Positions 1 through 9,604 of a DNA stretch of 15,713 nucleotides are shown here, one piece after another. The notes below the pieces were generated by a model that did no database searches, was not told the origin of the DNA, and was given only the letters and a program-made list of their open reading frames with translations. This DNA comes from an uncultured Actinomycetes bacterium (GTDB taxonomy: Bacteria > Actinomycetota > Actinomycetes > Nanopelagicales > Nanopelagicaceae). The translations under genes and the position numbers were made by a program. Each line of letters opens with the position of its first letter. Position 1 is the first letter of the stretch. The stretch is taken from the NCBI GenBank assembly GCA_903844585.1, contig CAIMUD010000145.1, positions 1 to 15,713 on the forward strand. Reading direction: 5' to 3'.

Positions 1-862
1 CCAGCCGCGTGGTCAGCGAGAGTTCGCCGCGCAGGGCATTGGTTTCCCGCAGGTAGTAATTGAATACGGTGATAGCTTGTTGGCCGATCGCCTGTTCCAG
101 CGTGGCGGCATTGACATTGGGGTTACCGTCACGATCACCGCCTATCCATGTACCGAAAGTAAGCGGCCTAGCGGTTACTGGCAGATCAATCCCAAGACGC
201 TTTAGCTCCCGAGAAAAGTCGCTAAGAACTTCTGGCATGGTGTTGAGCTGTAAATCATCAAGGTAGTAAAGAGCGTTAAGCGCCTCATCCATCGGCTCCG
301 GCCGATCTAGGCGTAGCTCATCTGTCTGCCACAAGATATCTACAAACTCTGCAAGGCGTTCCTGTTGAACTGGCGATGAATTTAAATCAAGAAGTTTTGC
401 AATTTCACCAAGCTTTGAAAGAACTGATCTACGAGCAGCCTCAGTTGGATGTGCCGTAAATACCGGGCGAACCGATAATTCGCTAATCCATTTTGTGAGC
501 TCTTCTTTTGTGAATTGATGGCCAGGTGCTTGTGCTTTATACGCTTCTTCAATTTTATCTATCGCGCGTGATAACCAAGAACCACCTTGTGCTCGAGCTT
601 GACTTAAAACTCGTGCACGGTGAACTTGTTCAGCAACATTTGCAAGATGAAAGTAAGTACTGAAAGCGCGTACCAGTTGCACCGACTGCTCAACTGAGAG
701 TTTTTCAAGAACTTCCGCACCGCCACCCTCACGAACATCTTTTCGTACATCTTCAACTAATTTGAGAAGTTCTGATCCTTCTTGACGGACAAGTGACTCA
801 CCTAAAAGGTCACCAAGCATGCGGACATCACTTCGCAGCGCTATGTCATCGTTTAAGTTCAC
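1..862 (-). CDS. ppc: Phosphoenolpyruvate carboxylase, N-terminal part (cut by left edge)
   Basis: PEP carboxylase makes oxaloacetate from phosphoenolpyruvate and bicarbonate, an anaplerotic step of central carbon metabolism in the cytoplasm. Reading the minus strand from 862 gives 287 uninterrupted codons that leave the window at base 1. The family's catalytic motif VFTAHPTEA is at about residues 134–142 (His138). The glycine-rich motif GTWIGGDRDGNPNV is at about residues 238–251. The opening DDIALRSDVRMLGDLLGE matches the usual actinobacterial N-terminus. I chose GTG at 862 because an in-frame TGA lies five codons upstream; the next candidate, ATG at residue 15, would delete conserved sequence. 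A purine-rich GAGAG a few bases upstream is a weak ribosome-binding site. The gene is divergent from mfd across a 147-bp spacer. GC content is clearly higher near the left edge than in the 5' part of the gene (see findings). Confidence 0.95.
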   Translation of the reverse strand, partial: MNLNDDIALRSDVRMLGDLLGESLVRQEGSELLKLVEDVRKDVREGGGAEVLEKLSVEQSVQLVRAFSTYFHLANVAEQVHRARVLSQARAQGGSWLSRAIDKIEEAYKAQAPGHQFTKEELTKWISELSVRPVFTAHPTEAARRSVLSKLGEIAKLLDLNSSPVQQERLAEFVDILWQTDELRLDRPEPMDEALNALYYLDDLQLNTMPEVLSDFSRELKRLGIDLPVTARPLTFGTWIGGDRDGNPNVNAATLEQAIGQQAITVFNYYLRETNALRGELSLTTRL

Positions 863-1009
863 TCGCGTATTCTCTCAGGATTCTTACGCCGTTGAATCCC
901 AATAATTCACGCTATTAAATTGGGCCTAGACTTATTAGGTAGCCCCCTCCCTTTTGGGAATCGGGGCCAAGCGGCATTTATCCGGCAATTTTGCGAAAGG
1001 AGTACAGCG
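863..1009. promoter_or_regulatory. Divergent ppc/mfd intergenic region with putative mfd promoter and leader hairpin
   Basis: This 147-bp spacer must drive both ppc (leftward) and mfd (rightward). A possible actinobacterial -10 hexamer TAGACT lies at 927–932 for mfd, giving a 5' leader of about 70 nt. An alternative is TTGAAT (892–897) with TTAAAT (915–920), spaced 17 bp. In the leader, 943–966 can fold: CCCC pairs with GGGG around an inner CCC-TTTT-GGG hairpin. No T-tract follows, so it does not look like an intrinsic terminator. I see no clear ppc promoter. All assignments here are by eye. Confidence 0.35.
996..1002 (+). promoter_or_regulatory. Shine-Dalgarno site that fixes the mfd start
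   Basis: AAAGGAG ends seven bases before the ATG at 1010. It is the best ribosome-binding site in this part of the window. It shows that translation starts at 1010 and not at the in-frame TTG at 920, whose 30 extra codons run through the putative promoter and hairpin and do not look like Mfd. Confidence 0.8.
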
Positions 1010-4000
1010 ATGCGAGCTCTGCTTAAGCTTTTTTCGACTAATGAAGAACTCTCATCTTTGCTCAATAATTCGCGCAAAGTTGTAACTCCGCCACCGACGT
1101 TGCCATTTCTTGTAGCACTTCGCTCGGCTACGCGCCCACTTCTTGTCGTTACAAGTTCAAGTCGAGGTGCTGAAGATCTGGCTAATGAACTTCGAGAGTT
1201 ACACGAAAATGTATTCGAATTTCCTGCTTGGGAAACTTTGCCACATGAGAAATTAAGCCCGCGTAGTGACACTGTCGCACGAAGAATTTCTACGCTCATA
1301 ACTTTGCGAGAAAATAACTTTAGTGATTACCCAATCGTTATTGCTCCGGTCCGCTCATTTATTCATCGATTCAATTCCGACCTTGCATCTAAACCACTTC
1401 GAGTTTTATCAATTGGTGCGGAAGTCGAATTAACCGAATTCATCGGCCACTTAACCGAGCTCGCATATACCCGAACTGATTTAGTTGAGAAACACGGTGA
1501 GTTTGCTGTGCGAGGCGGAATTCTTGATGTATTTCTTCCACTATCTATTTATCCAATTCGAATTGACTTTTTCGGTGATGAAATCGAGAGCATTAGTAAC
1601 TTTGAAGTAAATAATCAAAGAACCACAACAGTTGTAAATAGCGCCGTCTCAATTCTGCCGTGCCGTGAGTTATTACTCACCGAAGATATCCGCAAAAAGG
1701 CTGGGCACCTTAGAGGTAAATATCCTGCTGCTGCTGAAATTCTCTCCCGGATGGAGGAGGGCATAGCAACCGATGGAATGGAATCGCTACTTTCACTATT
1801 AGTGAGTGAGACTGACTCTATTTTGGATCGAATGCCAAAATCCACCGAAGTTATTTTCTTAGATGAGGAAAGAATCAAGTCGAGAGCAATTGATTTGATA
1901 GCAACAGATGAAGAATTTCTGGCGGCGTCATGGTCCAGTGCAGCTTTTGGTGCAGATGCTCCCCTTGCTCTTGGTAAATCTCCGTATATGCAATGGGATG
2001 AAGCGCTGATTGAAATTGAAAATGTGAAGTTTATTTCGCGCTCATTTAATAACTTTGGAAGTGATTTAGAGGCCGAAACGACTTTTCTTGATTTCACAGC
2101 GATAGAACCATATAAAGGAAACGTCGATGGCGCAGTTGCAGCGCTTAAAGATGCAATTTCAGAACGAAAGAAAACTTTCTTTACTGCAAGCGGCCACGGA
2201 ATGGTCGAGAGGTACAACGGAATTTTAAGAAACTCAGATGTAGCTTTGAACGTAACTTCTTCTGCAATTGCACATGGATTTAAATCCGACACCTATGGAA
2301 TCTTCTTTATGACTGAGAGAGATTTATCGGGAAGCAAAGGATCGAGTAAAGACACAGCCCGTATGCCCTCAAAGCGTAAGCAAGCAATTGATCCTCTTGA
2401 GCTAAAAACTGGTGACTATGTTGTGCATGAGCAGCACGGAATCGGTCGTTACGTTGAACTGATTGCACGCACAACAAATGATGTTACCCGCGAATATTTA
2501 GTTATCGAATATGCTTCTGCAAAGCGAGGACAACCCGGAGATCGTGTATTTGTGCCGACCGATACTTTGGAACAAGTTAGTAAATATATTGGCGGTGAAA
2601 CTCCAACTGTTCACCGAATCGGAAGTGGCGAGTGGCAGAAAGCGAAAGGGCGTGCGCGTAAAGCTGTGCGCGCAATTGCTGGTGAGTTAATTCGTCTATA
2701 TGCAGCTAGAACAAGTTCGCCAGGTTTTGCATTTTCAGCTGATACTCCTTGGCAACGCGAACTAGAAGATGCATTTTCTTATATTGAAACTCCGGATCAA
2801 CTCTCAACAATTGAAGAAGTGAAGAGAGATATGGAACGTCCTTATCCAATGGATCGCATAGTTTGCGGTGACGTTGGTTATGGAAAGACGGAAATAGCTG
2901 TTCGCGCTGCCTTTAAAGCAGTACAAGATGGCAAACAGGTTGCTGTGTTGGTGCCAACAACGCTTTTAGTCCAGCAACACATAAAAACTTTTGCAGAAAG
3001 ATACTCCGGTTTCCCAATTAAAGTTGCTGGCATCTCTCGATTTAACACCGCGAAAGAAAGTAAAGAAATCCTCGCTGAGCTTGAGAAGGGAAGCGTTGAT
3101 GTAGTTGTCGGCACCCATCGATTGTTATCGGCAGATGTACATTTCAAAGATTTAGGACTTGTCGTCGTTGACGAAGAGCAGCGATTTGGTGTTGAACAAA
3201 AAGAATCACTAAAGAAAATGCGCACAACTGTTGATGTGCTTGCTATGTCTGCAACACCAATTCCTCGAACCCTGGAAATGGCTGTGACCGGAATCCGTGA
3301 AATGTCCACCATTACAACTCCACCAGAAGAGCGCCATCCAATCCTTACTTATGTAGGACAGAGTGATGATGGCCAAATCCGTGCAGCCATTCACCGCGAA
3401 CTCTTGCGCGACGGACAAGTTTTTTATGTACACAACCGAGTTGAATCAATCGACCGTGCTGCAGCGAAAATTCAGGAGTTAGTTCCTGAAGCTCGCATTC
3501 GAGTAGCCCACGGACAAATGTCTGAGAGTGTGCTTGAAGATGTGATTCTTGCTTTTTGGAATCGAGATTTTGATGTTCTCGTCTGTACAACAATCGTCGA
3601 AAGTGGACTCGATATCGCGAATGCAAATACGCTCATTGTCGAACGCGCTGACAACTTTGGCCTCTCGCAACTTCATCAGTTACGTGGTCGAGTTGGTCGA
3701 GGAAGAGAACGTGCTTATGCATATTTCCTATATCCCGCAGATCAACCACTTTCAGAAGTTGCACTTGACCGCTTAAAAACTATTGCAACAAATACAGAAC
3801 TTGGTTCAGGTATGAGAGTTGCGCTGAAAGATTTGGAAATAAGAGGCGCAGGCAATCTCCTTGGTGGCGAACAATCAGGTCATATCGCTGACGTTGGTTT
3901 TGATTTATATATGCGCATGGTGGGTGAAGCAGTTAACGAGTACAAAACTGGAATTGTTCCGCAAGGTGAAGAAGATCTGCGCAGAGATTGCAAAGTTGAA

Positions 4001-4444
4001 TTACCAGTTAACGCCCACCTTTCTGAGGAATATGTTCCGGGGGAGCGCCTACGCCTGGATCTTTACCGGCGTTTGGCTGATGTAGCAACACCTGCAGAAG
4101 TTCAATCGATTCGCGAAGAGTTAGTAGATCGTTTTGGAGAGCTGCCAGTAGAAGCACAAGCACTTCTTGAAGTTGCAGAACTTCGTGCACTTGCAAAATC
4201 ACATGGAATTGGCGAAGTAGTAGTTACTGGAAAATTTTTGCGCCTGTCTCCACTCCTCCTACCTGAATCACGTCTATTGAAATTAACTCGTCTTTATCCT
4301 GGCTCGTTATATAAGGGTGCCACTCGTACCGTCATGGTGACGTTGCCAAAGAACCACGCATGGATTCCGTCACAACCCACTCCAGAAATAGTGGATACTT
4401 CTCTTCTGGTTTGGGTAAAACAAGCCGTAAGCGAACTCACCTAA
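1010..4444 (+). CDS. mfd: Transcription-repair coupling factor Mfd
   Basis: Mfd is a DNA translocase that removes RNA polymerase stalled at lesions and recruits UvrA for nucleotide excision repair. The protein is 1144 aa, the usual length. The N-terminal UvrB-like module is seen in FPAWETLPHEK and GEFAVRGGILDVFLP. The RNA-polymerase-interacting region begins around residue 469 (DYVVHEQHGIGRYVEL). The translocase motor has Walker A GYGKTE at about 622–627, the DEEQ box at about 721–724, motif III SATPIPRTL from about 747, and the motif VI RGRVGR at about 892–897. The C-terminal D7 region, which holds the UvrA-binding surface in an autoinhibited state, occupies the last 150 or so residues. The gene starts a plus-strand run that reaches the next gene after 15 bp, so co-transcription with the lipoprotein and mazG is likely. 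No frameshift or missing motif was seen. Confidence 0.97.
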   Translation: MRALLKLFSTNEELSSLLNNSRKVVTPPPTLPFLVALRSATRPLLVVTSSSRGAEDLANELRELHENVFEFPAWETLPHEKLSPRSDTVARRISTLITLRENNFSDYPIVIAPVRSFIHRFNSDLASKPLRVLSIGAEVELTEFIGHLTELAYTRTDLVEKHGEFAVRGGILDVFLPLSIYPIRIDFFGDEIESISNFEVNNQRTTTVVNSAVSILPCRELLLTEDIRKKAGHLRGKYPAAAEILSRMEEGIATDGMESLLSLLVSETDSILDRMPKSTEVIFLDEERIKSRAIDLIATDEEFLAASWSSAAFGADAPLALGKSPYMQWDEALIEIENVKFISRSFNNFGSDLEAETTFLDFTAIEPYKGNVDGAVAALKDAISERKKTFFTASGHGMVERYNGILRNSDVALNVTSSAIAHGFKSDTYGIFFMTERDLSGSKGSSKDTARMPSKRKQAIDPLELKTGDYVVHEQHGIGRYVELIARTTNDVTREYLVIEYASAKRGQPGDRVFVPTDTLEQVSKYIGGETPTVHRIGSGEWQKAKGRARKAVRAIAGELIRLYAARTSSPGFAFSADTPWQRELEDAFSYIETPDQLSTIEEVKRDMERPYPMDRIVCGDVGYGKTEIAVRAAFKAVQDGKQVAVLVPTTLLVQQHIKTFAERYSGFPIKVAGISRFNTAKESKEILAELEKGSVDVVVGTHRLLSADVHFKDLGLVVVDEEQRFGVEQKESLKKMRTTVDVLAMSATPIPRTLEMAVTGIREMSTITTPPEERHPILTYVGQSDDGQIRAAIHRELLRDGQVFYVHNRVESIDRAAAKIQELVPEARIRVAHGQMSESVLEDVILAFWNRDFDVLVCTTIVESGLDIANANTLIVERADNFGLSQLHQLRGRVGRGRERAYAYFLYPADQPLSEVALDRLKTIATNTELGSGMRVALKDLEIRGAGNLLGGEQSGHIADVGFDLYMRMVGEAVNEYKTGIVPQGEEDLRRDCKVELPVNAHLSEEYVPGERLRLDLYRRLADVATPAEVQSIREELVDRFGELPVEAQALLEVAELRALAKSHGIGEVVVTGKFLRLSPLLLPESRLLKLTRLYPGSLYKGATRTVMVTLPKNHAWIPSQPTPEIVDTSLLVWVKQAVSELT

Positions 4445-4459
4445 GAAAGCGAGCACCAC

Positions 4460-5065
4460 GTGAAGAAGATTATTGCTGTTCTGGCCATTGCATCAGGACT
4501 GCTCTTAACAGGGTGCTCACAAGCAGAGACAGCCGCAACTCTTGGTGACATAAAGATTTCACAGGCCGAACTTCAATCAACAGTCGACTCAATTCTTAAA
4601 GAGCGCACAAAAGTTGATACGACACAGATGAAGCTTGAAACTGGTGAGGCGTTAAACCGTGGCCAGCTGCGTTTTAAAATTTTAATGACAGTATTTGCTG
4701 AAATCGGTAAAGAGCTTAAGCTCGATGTGACACCAGCACTTCTTGCACAGGAGCGCGCATCACTTGTCGAAACTATTGGCGGCGAAGCAAATCTTGAGAA
4801 GAATTTGGTAAATGCAACGATTGCCCCTAAAGATTTTGATATTTATGTTCGAGCACGTGTAATCAACCAACAAATTACACAAGCTCTAGGGCAATCAGGA
4901 ATAGCACAGGATCAGATTGATTCAAAAATTGCACAACTTCTCAGCGCTAAAGCCGTTGAATTAAAAGTTAATATCAATCCGCGATATGGAAAGTGGGATG
5001 CGGCTACGGGAGATATCTCGCCAAGTAATCCTGCTGGCGACGCAGTAACACCTACAACTAAGTAA
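4460..5065 (+). CDS. SurA-N-like lipoprotein
   Basis: This 201-aa protein has a lipoprotein signal peptide: a KK pair, a hydrophobic stretch at residues 4–16 and a lipobox L-T-G-C with Cys19 as the lipidation site. It is therefore predicted to be anchored on the outer face of the membrane. The mature part, starting TAATLGDIKISQAEL, resembles the N-terminal chaperone-like domain of SurA/PpiD proteins, followed by a long helical region. No parvulin-type prolyl isomerase domain is present, so folding catalysis is not indicated. It ends in a Pro/Thr-rich tail. The start is GTG at 4460 with only a weak purine stretch upstream. It lies 15 bp after mfd and 33 bp before mazG. In mycobacteria the same neighbourhood holds the unrelated lipoprotein LpqU. 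A role in extracytoplasmic protein handling is inferred from the fold family only. Confidence 0.75.
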   Translation: MKKIIAVLAIASGLLLTGCSQAETAATLGDIKISQAELQSTVDSILKERTKVDTTQMKLETGEALNRGQLRFKILMTVFAEIGKELKLDVTPALLAQERASLVETIGGEANLEKNLVNATIAPKDFDIYVRARVINQQITQALGQSGIAQDQIDSKIAQLLSAKAVELKVNINPRYGKWDAATGDISPSNPAGDAVTPTTK

Positions 5066-5098
5066 TCTCAAACGGATTATTTCAAAAAGGCAGAAGCT

Positions 5099-5752
5099 GT
5101 GAGCAAATCAGAACTTCAGCGCCTAGTAGAGGTTATGGATCGACTGCGTTCTCCGGGTGGTTGCCCGTGGGATGCCGAACAAACTCACGAGTCACTTCTT
5201 AAGTATTTACTTGAGGAGTCATACGAATTCATCGATACCGTCGATAGCGGTGACCGCGAAGGCATGCGCGAAGAACTTGGTGATGTTTTGCTTCAGGTCT
5301 ATTTCCATTCTCGAATTGCAGAAGATCATCTAACAGATCCATTTTCAATTGAAGATGTGGCAAAAGCAATCGCAGATAAGTTAATTCGTCGCCACCCTCA
5401 CGTATTTGAGGATTTGCAAGTTTCTGGAATGGAAGAGGTAATAGAGAACTGGGAAGCGATCAAAGCAAAAGAGAAAGGGCGCACATCTGCAATCGATGGA
5501 ATCGCACTTGCTCAACCGGCTCTTCCTCTTATTAGTAAATTGCTTTACCGGGCAGAAAAATTTGGTGTCAAAGTTAAGGTCGATGAATTTGTTTCATCTG
5601 ATAAAGCCACAGAGGAGAGTGTTGGCAAGGCGCTTGCAGCTGTCATTGCATGGGCTCACGCCAATGAAATCGACCCAGAAAACGCACTTCGCAAGCAAGC
5701 TCGTGCAATTACCGCGCAGATTCAGGCATCAGAGACGGGTAATGAAGCACGG

Positions 5753-5755
<3 letters not shown>
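5099..5755 (+). CDS. mazG: Nucleoside triphosphate pyrophosphohydrolase MazG
   Basis: MazG hydrolyses (d)NTPs, including damaged ones, to monophosphates and pyrophosphate, and so cleans the nucleotide pool. The 218-aa protein opens with the family signature GCPWDAEQTHESL at residues 21–33. The metal-binding residues follow: E39, E40 and E43 (EExxE), then E59 and D62 (ExxD). The stretch LIRRHPHVFEDL is also typical. The C-terminal half keeps the AEKFGVKV segment but lacks a clear second set of EExxE ligands, so only one catalytic site is expected. Start is GTG at 5099, eight bases after AAAGG. It is 33 bp downstream of the lipoprotein gene. Its place between mfd and eno matches other actinobacteria. 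Confidence 0.93.
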
Positions 5756-7088
<1,333 letters not shown>

Positions 7089-7091
7089 GTA

Positions 7092-7511
7092 ATGCAAGCC
7101 CGACGTCGTCAATATAAATCTCGTCGACGTTCTTCTCGCCCCAGAAATGGTCGCGCGCTTTCCCTTGCAGCGATTCTCTTTCTATTTGCTTTAACTCTTG
7201 CGCCACCAATTAAGCATTACTTTACGCAGAAAGCTCAGATCAATTCACTGCGTTCCCAATTGACATCTGATCGCGCTGCACTTGATTCAGCACGCAAAGA
7301 GTTAGAACTTTGGAAAGATCCGAGTTACGTAAAGTCACAAGCTCGCGAGCGTTTGCATTTTGTTCTTCCGGGTGAGCGACAATACATAGTGACTGGCGTT
7401 GAAGGAGAAAATACAAATATCGATCAGACAAAAGTTGCTGACCAACTTCCCGAAGGCCAGCCCTGGTATAGCCGCTTGATTGCATCAATAACTGAATCAG
7501 GCGTTAAGTAA
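7092..7511 (+). CDS. Septum formation initiator (DivIC/FtsB family)
   Basis: This is a small bitopic membrane protein of the divisome; family members bind FtsL and FtsQ to activate septal peptidoglycan synthesis. The 139-aa protein has an Arg-rich cytoplasmic tail (residues 1–22), one transmembrane helix (about 23–40), a coiled coil with heptad-like spacing (about 45–74), and the conserved segment DPSYVKSQARERLHFVLPGE (76–95) that ends the family domain. The last 40 residues are variable and polar. It lies 3 bp after eno and overlaps the DUF501 start by one base (TAATG). The order eno–divIC–DUF501–ppx is a conserved actinobacterial cluster (Rv1023–Rv1026 in M. tuberculosis). The divIC versus ftsB label is a naming choice, so no symbol is assigned. 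Confidence 0.9.
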   Translation: MQARRRQYKSRRRSSRPRNGRALSLAAILFLFALTLAPPIKHYFTQKAQINSLRSQLTSDRAALDSARKELELWKDPSYVKSQARERLHFVLPGERQYIVTGVEGENTNIDQTKVADQLPEGQPWYSRLIASITESGVK

Positions 7512-8017
7512 TGGCGCCCGATAATTTAGGAAAAAAAGCAACAGAAAATGATTTGAATTGCATTGAAGTACAACTAGGTCGCACGCCTAGAGATGTGCAT
7601 GCAATCGCTTACCGATGCCCGTGCGGTAATCCTGCAGTTGTCGAGACTCCTCCGCGTTTGTCTGATGGAACACCCTTCCCAACTTTTTACTACGCAACTT
7701 GCCCACGGCTAACGGCAGCTATCTCAACACTTGAATCAACAGGACTGATGGCTGATATGAATGAGCGACTTGCATCCGATGCAGAACTAGGTGGTGCATA
7801 CGCCGCAGCACATGATGATTACATTGCTGCACGTGCTGCCCTAAGAGTTGACGTTCCAGAAGTTGAAGGCATCTCTGCCGGTGGAATGCCAAACCGTGTG
7901 AAATGTTTACATTCACTTGTCGCACATTCTCTTTCTGCAGGCCCCGGTGTAAATCCACTCGGTGATGAAGCTCTCGCTAAATTGCCAGAGTGGTGGAAGA
8001 ACGAGCCATGCGAGTAG
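7511..8017 (+). CDS. DUF501 family protein
   Basis: This 168-aa soluble protein belongs to a family of unknown function that is widespread in actinobacteria. Recognisable blocks are QLGRTPRDVHAIAYRCPCG at residues 21–39, PTFYYATCPRLTAAISTLE (57–75) and SAGGMPNRVKCLHSLVAH (122–139), followed by GPGVNPLGDE. Cys36 and Cys38 (CPCG), Cys64, Cys132, His134 and His139 are candidates for a metal site, which is an inference. It starts by the TAATG overlap with divIC and overlaps the ppx start by 10 bases, so translational coupling is likely. The constant linkage to ppx and divIC suggests a function tied to the envelope or to polyphosphate, but nothing in the sequence proves it. Confidence 0.9.
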   Translation: MAPDNLGKKATENDLNCIEVQLGRTPRDVHAIAYRCPCGNPAVVETPPRLSDGTPFPTFYYATCPRLTAAISTLESTGLMADMNERLASDAELGGAYAAAHDDYIAARAALRVDVPEVEGISAGGMPNRVKCLHSLVAHSLSAGPGVNPLGDEALAKLPEWWKNEPCE

Positions 8018-8916
8018 CTGCAATTGATTGCGGAACAAACTCAATTCGTTTGCTCATTGCAGATATCGAAGGGAACTCTTTCCGCGAAGTAACACGACTC
8101 ATGGAAGTTGTGCGACTTGGACAAGGCGTAGACCAAACCGGGCAATTTCATCCAGATGCAATTGCACGCACACTTACTGCCGTTGATAAATATGCTGCTG
8201 AAATTGCAAAGCGTGGAGCCCAGAAAATTCGCTTCTGCGCCACCAGCGCTACGCGAGATGCGACTAATCGCGATCTATTTATCGAAGGAGTATTCGAAAG
8301 ACTTGGAGTACGACCAGAAGTCATTTCTGGTGAAGAAGAAGCAAGCCTTTCTTTTATGGGAGCAACAAAAGATTTACCTGCAAGTGATGGACCTTTTCTA
8401 GTTGTAGATATCGGCGGGGGATCAACTGAGTTTGTTATCGGTACAGATCACGTTGATGCGGCAAAGAGCGTAAATATTGGTTGTGTACGTATGACAGAGC
8501 GCCACTTTGTGAGTTCTAATCCAGAGCCAGGTGAAATCGCATCTGCTACGCAAGATATCGACGAAGCGATTGCACAAGCTGCAAAAGTTGTTCCAATCAC
8601 GTCAGCAAAGACACTCATCGCAGTTGCAGGTACTGCAACAACAGTCGCAGCAGCTGCGCTAAAGCTTTCCGAATATGACAGATACGCAATCCACCTTTCA
8701 CATATTTCTGCCCAAGATGTCCATGCTGCATCAAAAATGTTTTTCACACTTAATCGAGATGAGCGGGCAGCTCTTGGTTATATGCACCCCGGCAGAGTTG
8801 ATGTGATTCCTGCAGGATCACTGGTTCTATCACGAGTCCTGCTTGCAACAGGTGCAAAAGAATTTGTTGCATCCGAATCAGACATACTTGATGGAATGGC
8901 TTGGTCACTTGCTTAA
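8008..8916 (+). CDS. ppx: Ppx/GppA family phosphatase (exopolyphosphatase-like)
   Basis: Family members release phosphate from the ends of polyphosphate or hydrolyse pppGpp, and so link phosphate storage to the stringent response. The 302-aa protein has the actin-like ATPase fold: phosphate-1 loop AAIDCGTNSIRLL (4–16), the segment CATSATRDATNR, the SGEEEASLSF block carrying the catalytic glutamate (about 108–112), phosphate-2 loop DIGGGSTEFVIG (134–145), and VAGTATTVAA. It ends with HPGRVDVIPAGSLVLSRVL and lacks the extra C-terminal HD domain of long Ppx proteins, as is usual in actinobacteria. I chose ATG at 8008, where the IDCGTNS motif is correctly placed and GGAAG lies upstream; an in-frame GTG at 7990 would add only six residues. 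Polyphosphatase versus pppGppase cannot be settled from sequence. Confidence 0.93.
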   Translation: MRVAAIDCGTNSIRLLIADIEGNSFREVTRLMEVVRLGQGVDQTGQFHPDAIARTLTAVDKYAAEIAKRGAQKIRFCATSATRDATNRDLFIEGVFERLGVRPEVISGEEEASLSFMGATKDLPASDGPFLVVDIGGGSTEFVIGTDHVDAAKSVNIGCVRMTERHFVSSNPEPGEIASATQDIDEAIAQAAKVVPITSAKTLIAVAGTATTVAAAALKLSEYDRYAIHLSHISAQDVHAASKMFFTLNRDERAALGYMHPGRVDVIPAGSLVLSRVLLATGAKEFVASESDILDGMAWSLA

Positions 8917-9604
8917 AACTTTGCCTCAATTAGATAAGGCAATTACTGCTTGCACACAATGCCCGCGATTAGTCCAGTGGCGAGAAGAAGTTGCAGTGAC
9001 TAAGCGGAAGTCTTATGAAAATGAAAAGTATTGGGGCAAACCTGTTCCGGGCTTTGGGCCAAAGGATGCGGCGCTGGTAGTAATCGGACTTGCACCTGGT
9101 GCTCATGGCGCCAATCGAACAGGACGTGTTTTTACGGGTGATAGTTCGGGAGACTGGCTCTACAAATCGTTACATAAAAATGGATTGGCAAAGATTCCAA
9201 CAAGTTCGAGTGCAAAAGATGGACAAGAGCTAATCAATACTCGCATTCTCTGCACAGTCAGGTGTGCGCCTCCGGATAACAAACCAAGTACGGAAGAGAA
9301 AAGTACGTGCCACCCATTTTTTTCTAATGAAATCGCCCTCTTGCTGCCTACAGCAAAAACATTTTTGGCCCTTGGAAGGGTGGCATGGAACTCGACTTAT
9401 GTAACGCTTGTAGAACTCGGCGCAGATTTACCAAAGCCTAGAAAACCTTTTGCCCATGGCGCAACGATTAAATTCACAGGGGGCGATGGGGTAAAACGCA
9501 CGCTTATTGCCAGCTACCACCCAAGTCAGCAGAATACTTTTACCGGAAAACTTACAGAAAAGGCGCTTGATACCGTGATTGCAAAGGCTAAAATAAATTT
9601 ATGA
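8891..9604 (+). CDS. Family 5 uracil-DNA glycosylase (UDGb), Fe-S type
   Basis: This enzyme removes uracil, and in family 5 also some deaminated purines, from DNA and leaves an abasic site. With the ATG at 8891 it is 237 aa. Four cysteines suited to a [4Fe-4S] cluster are C21 and C24 (CTQCPRL), C125 and C140. Motif A, GLAPGAHGANRTGRVFTGD (66–84), has the family-5 form, with Ala-His where other families carry the catalytic Asp or Asn. Motif B is SYHPSQQNTFTGKLT (208–222). It overlaps the end of ppx by 26 bases; TTG at 8909 is a possible shorter start, and no strong ribosome-binding site decides between them. The stop overlaps the next start (ATGA), pointing to coupling. Its product, the abasic site, is the substrate of the SRAP protein encoded two genes downstream. 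Confidence 0.88.
   Translation: MEWLGHLLKTLPQLDKAITACTQCPRLVQWREEVAVTKRKSYENEKYWGKPVPGFGPKDAALVVIGLAPGAHGANRTGRVFTGDSSGDWLYKSLHKNGLAKIPTSSSAKDGQELINTRILCTVRCAPPDNKPSTEEKSTCHPFFSNEIALLLPTAKTFLALGRVAWNSTYVTLVELGADLPKPRKPFAHGATIKFTGGDGVKRTLIASYHPSQQNTFTGKLTEKALDTVIAKAKINL

Noticed and set aside
60..266. Short plus-strand open frame opposite ppc
   Set aside because: It is antisense to conserved PEP carboxylase motifs and shows no family signature.
920..1009. Extended Mfd start at TTG 920, adding 30 residues
   Set aside because: The extra codons run through the putative promoter and hairpin, have no ribosome-binding site and do not resemble Mfd. ATG 1010 has an AAAGGAG at ideal spacing.
1615..2292. 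225-codon open frame on the minus strand inside mfd
   Set aside because: It is fully antisense to conserved Mfd sequence, Ser-rich as expected for a shadow frame, and has no recognisable motif or ribosome-binding site.
7990..8007. Earlier GTG start for ppx
   Set aside because: The family start is at the ATG at 8008, placing IDCGTNS at the correct distance; the extra residues lie within DUF501 coding sequence.
8843..8890. Longer uracil-DNA glycosylase N-terminus from 8843
   Set aside because: The additional residues are a shadow of the conserved C-terminus of Ppx, and the glycosylase family begins just before the CTQC motif.
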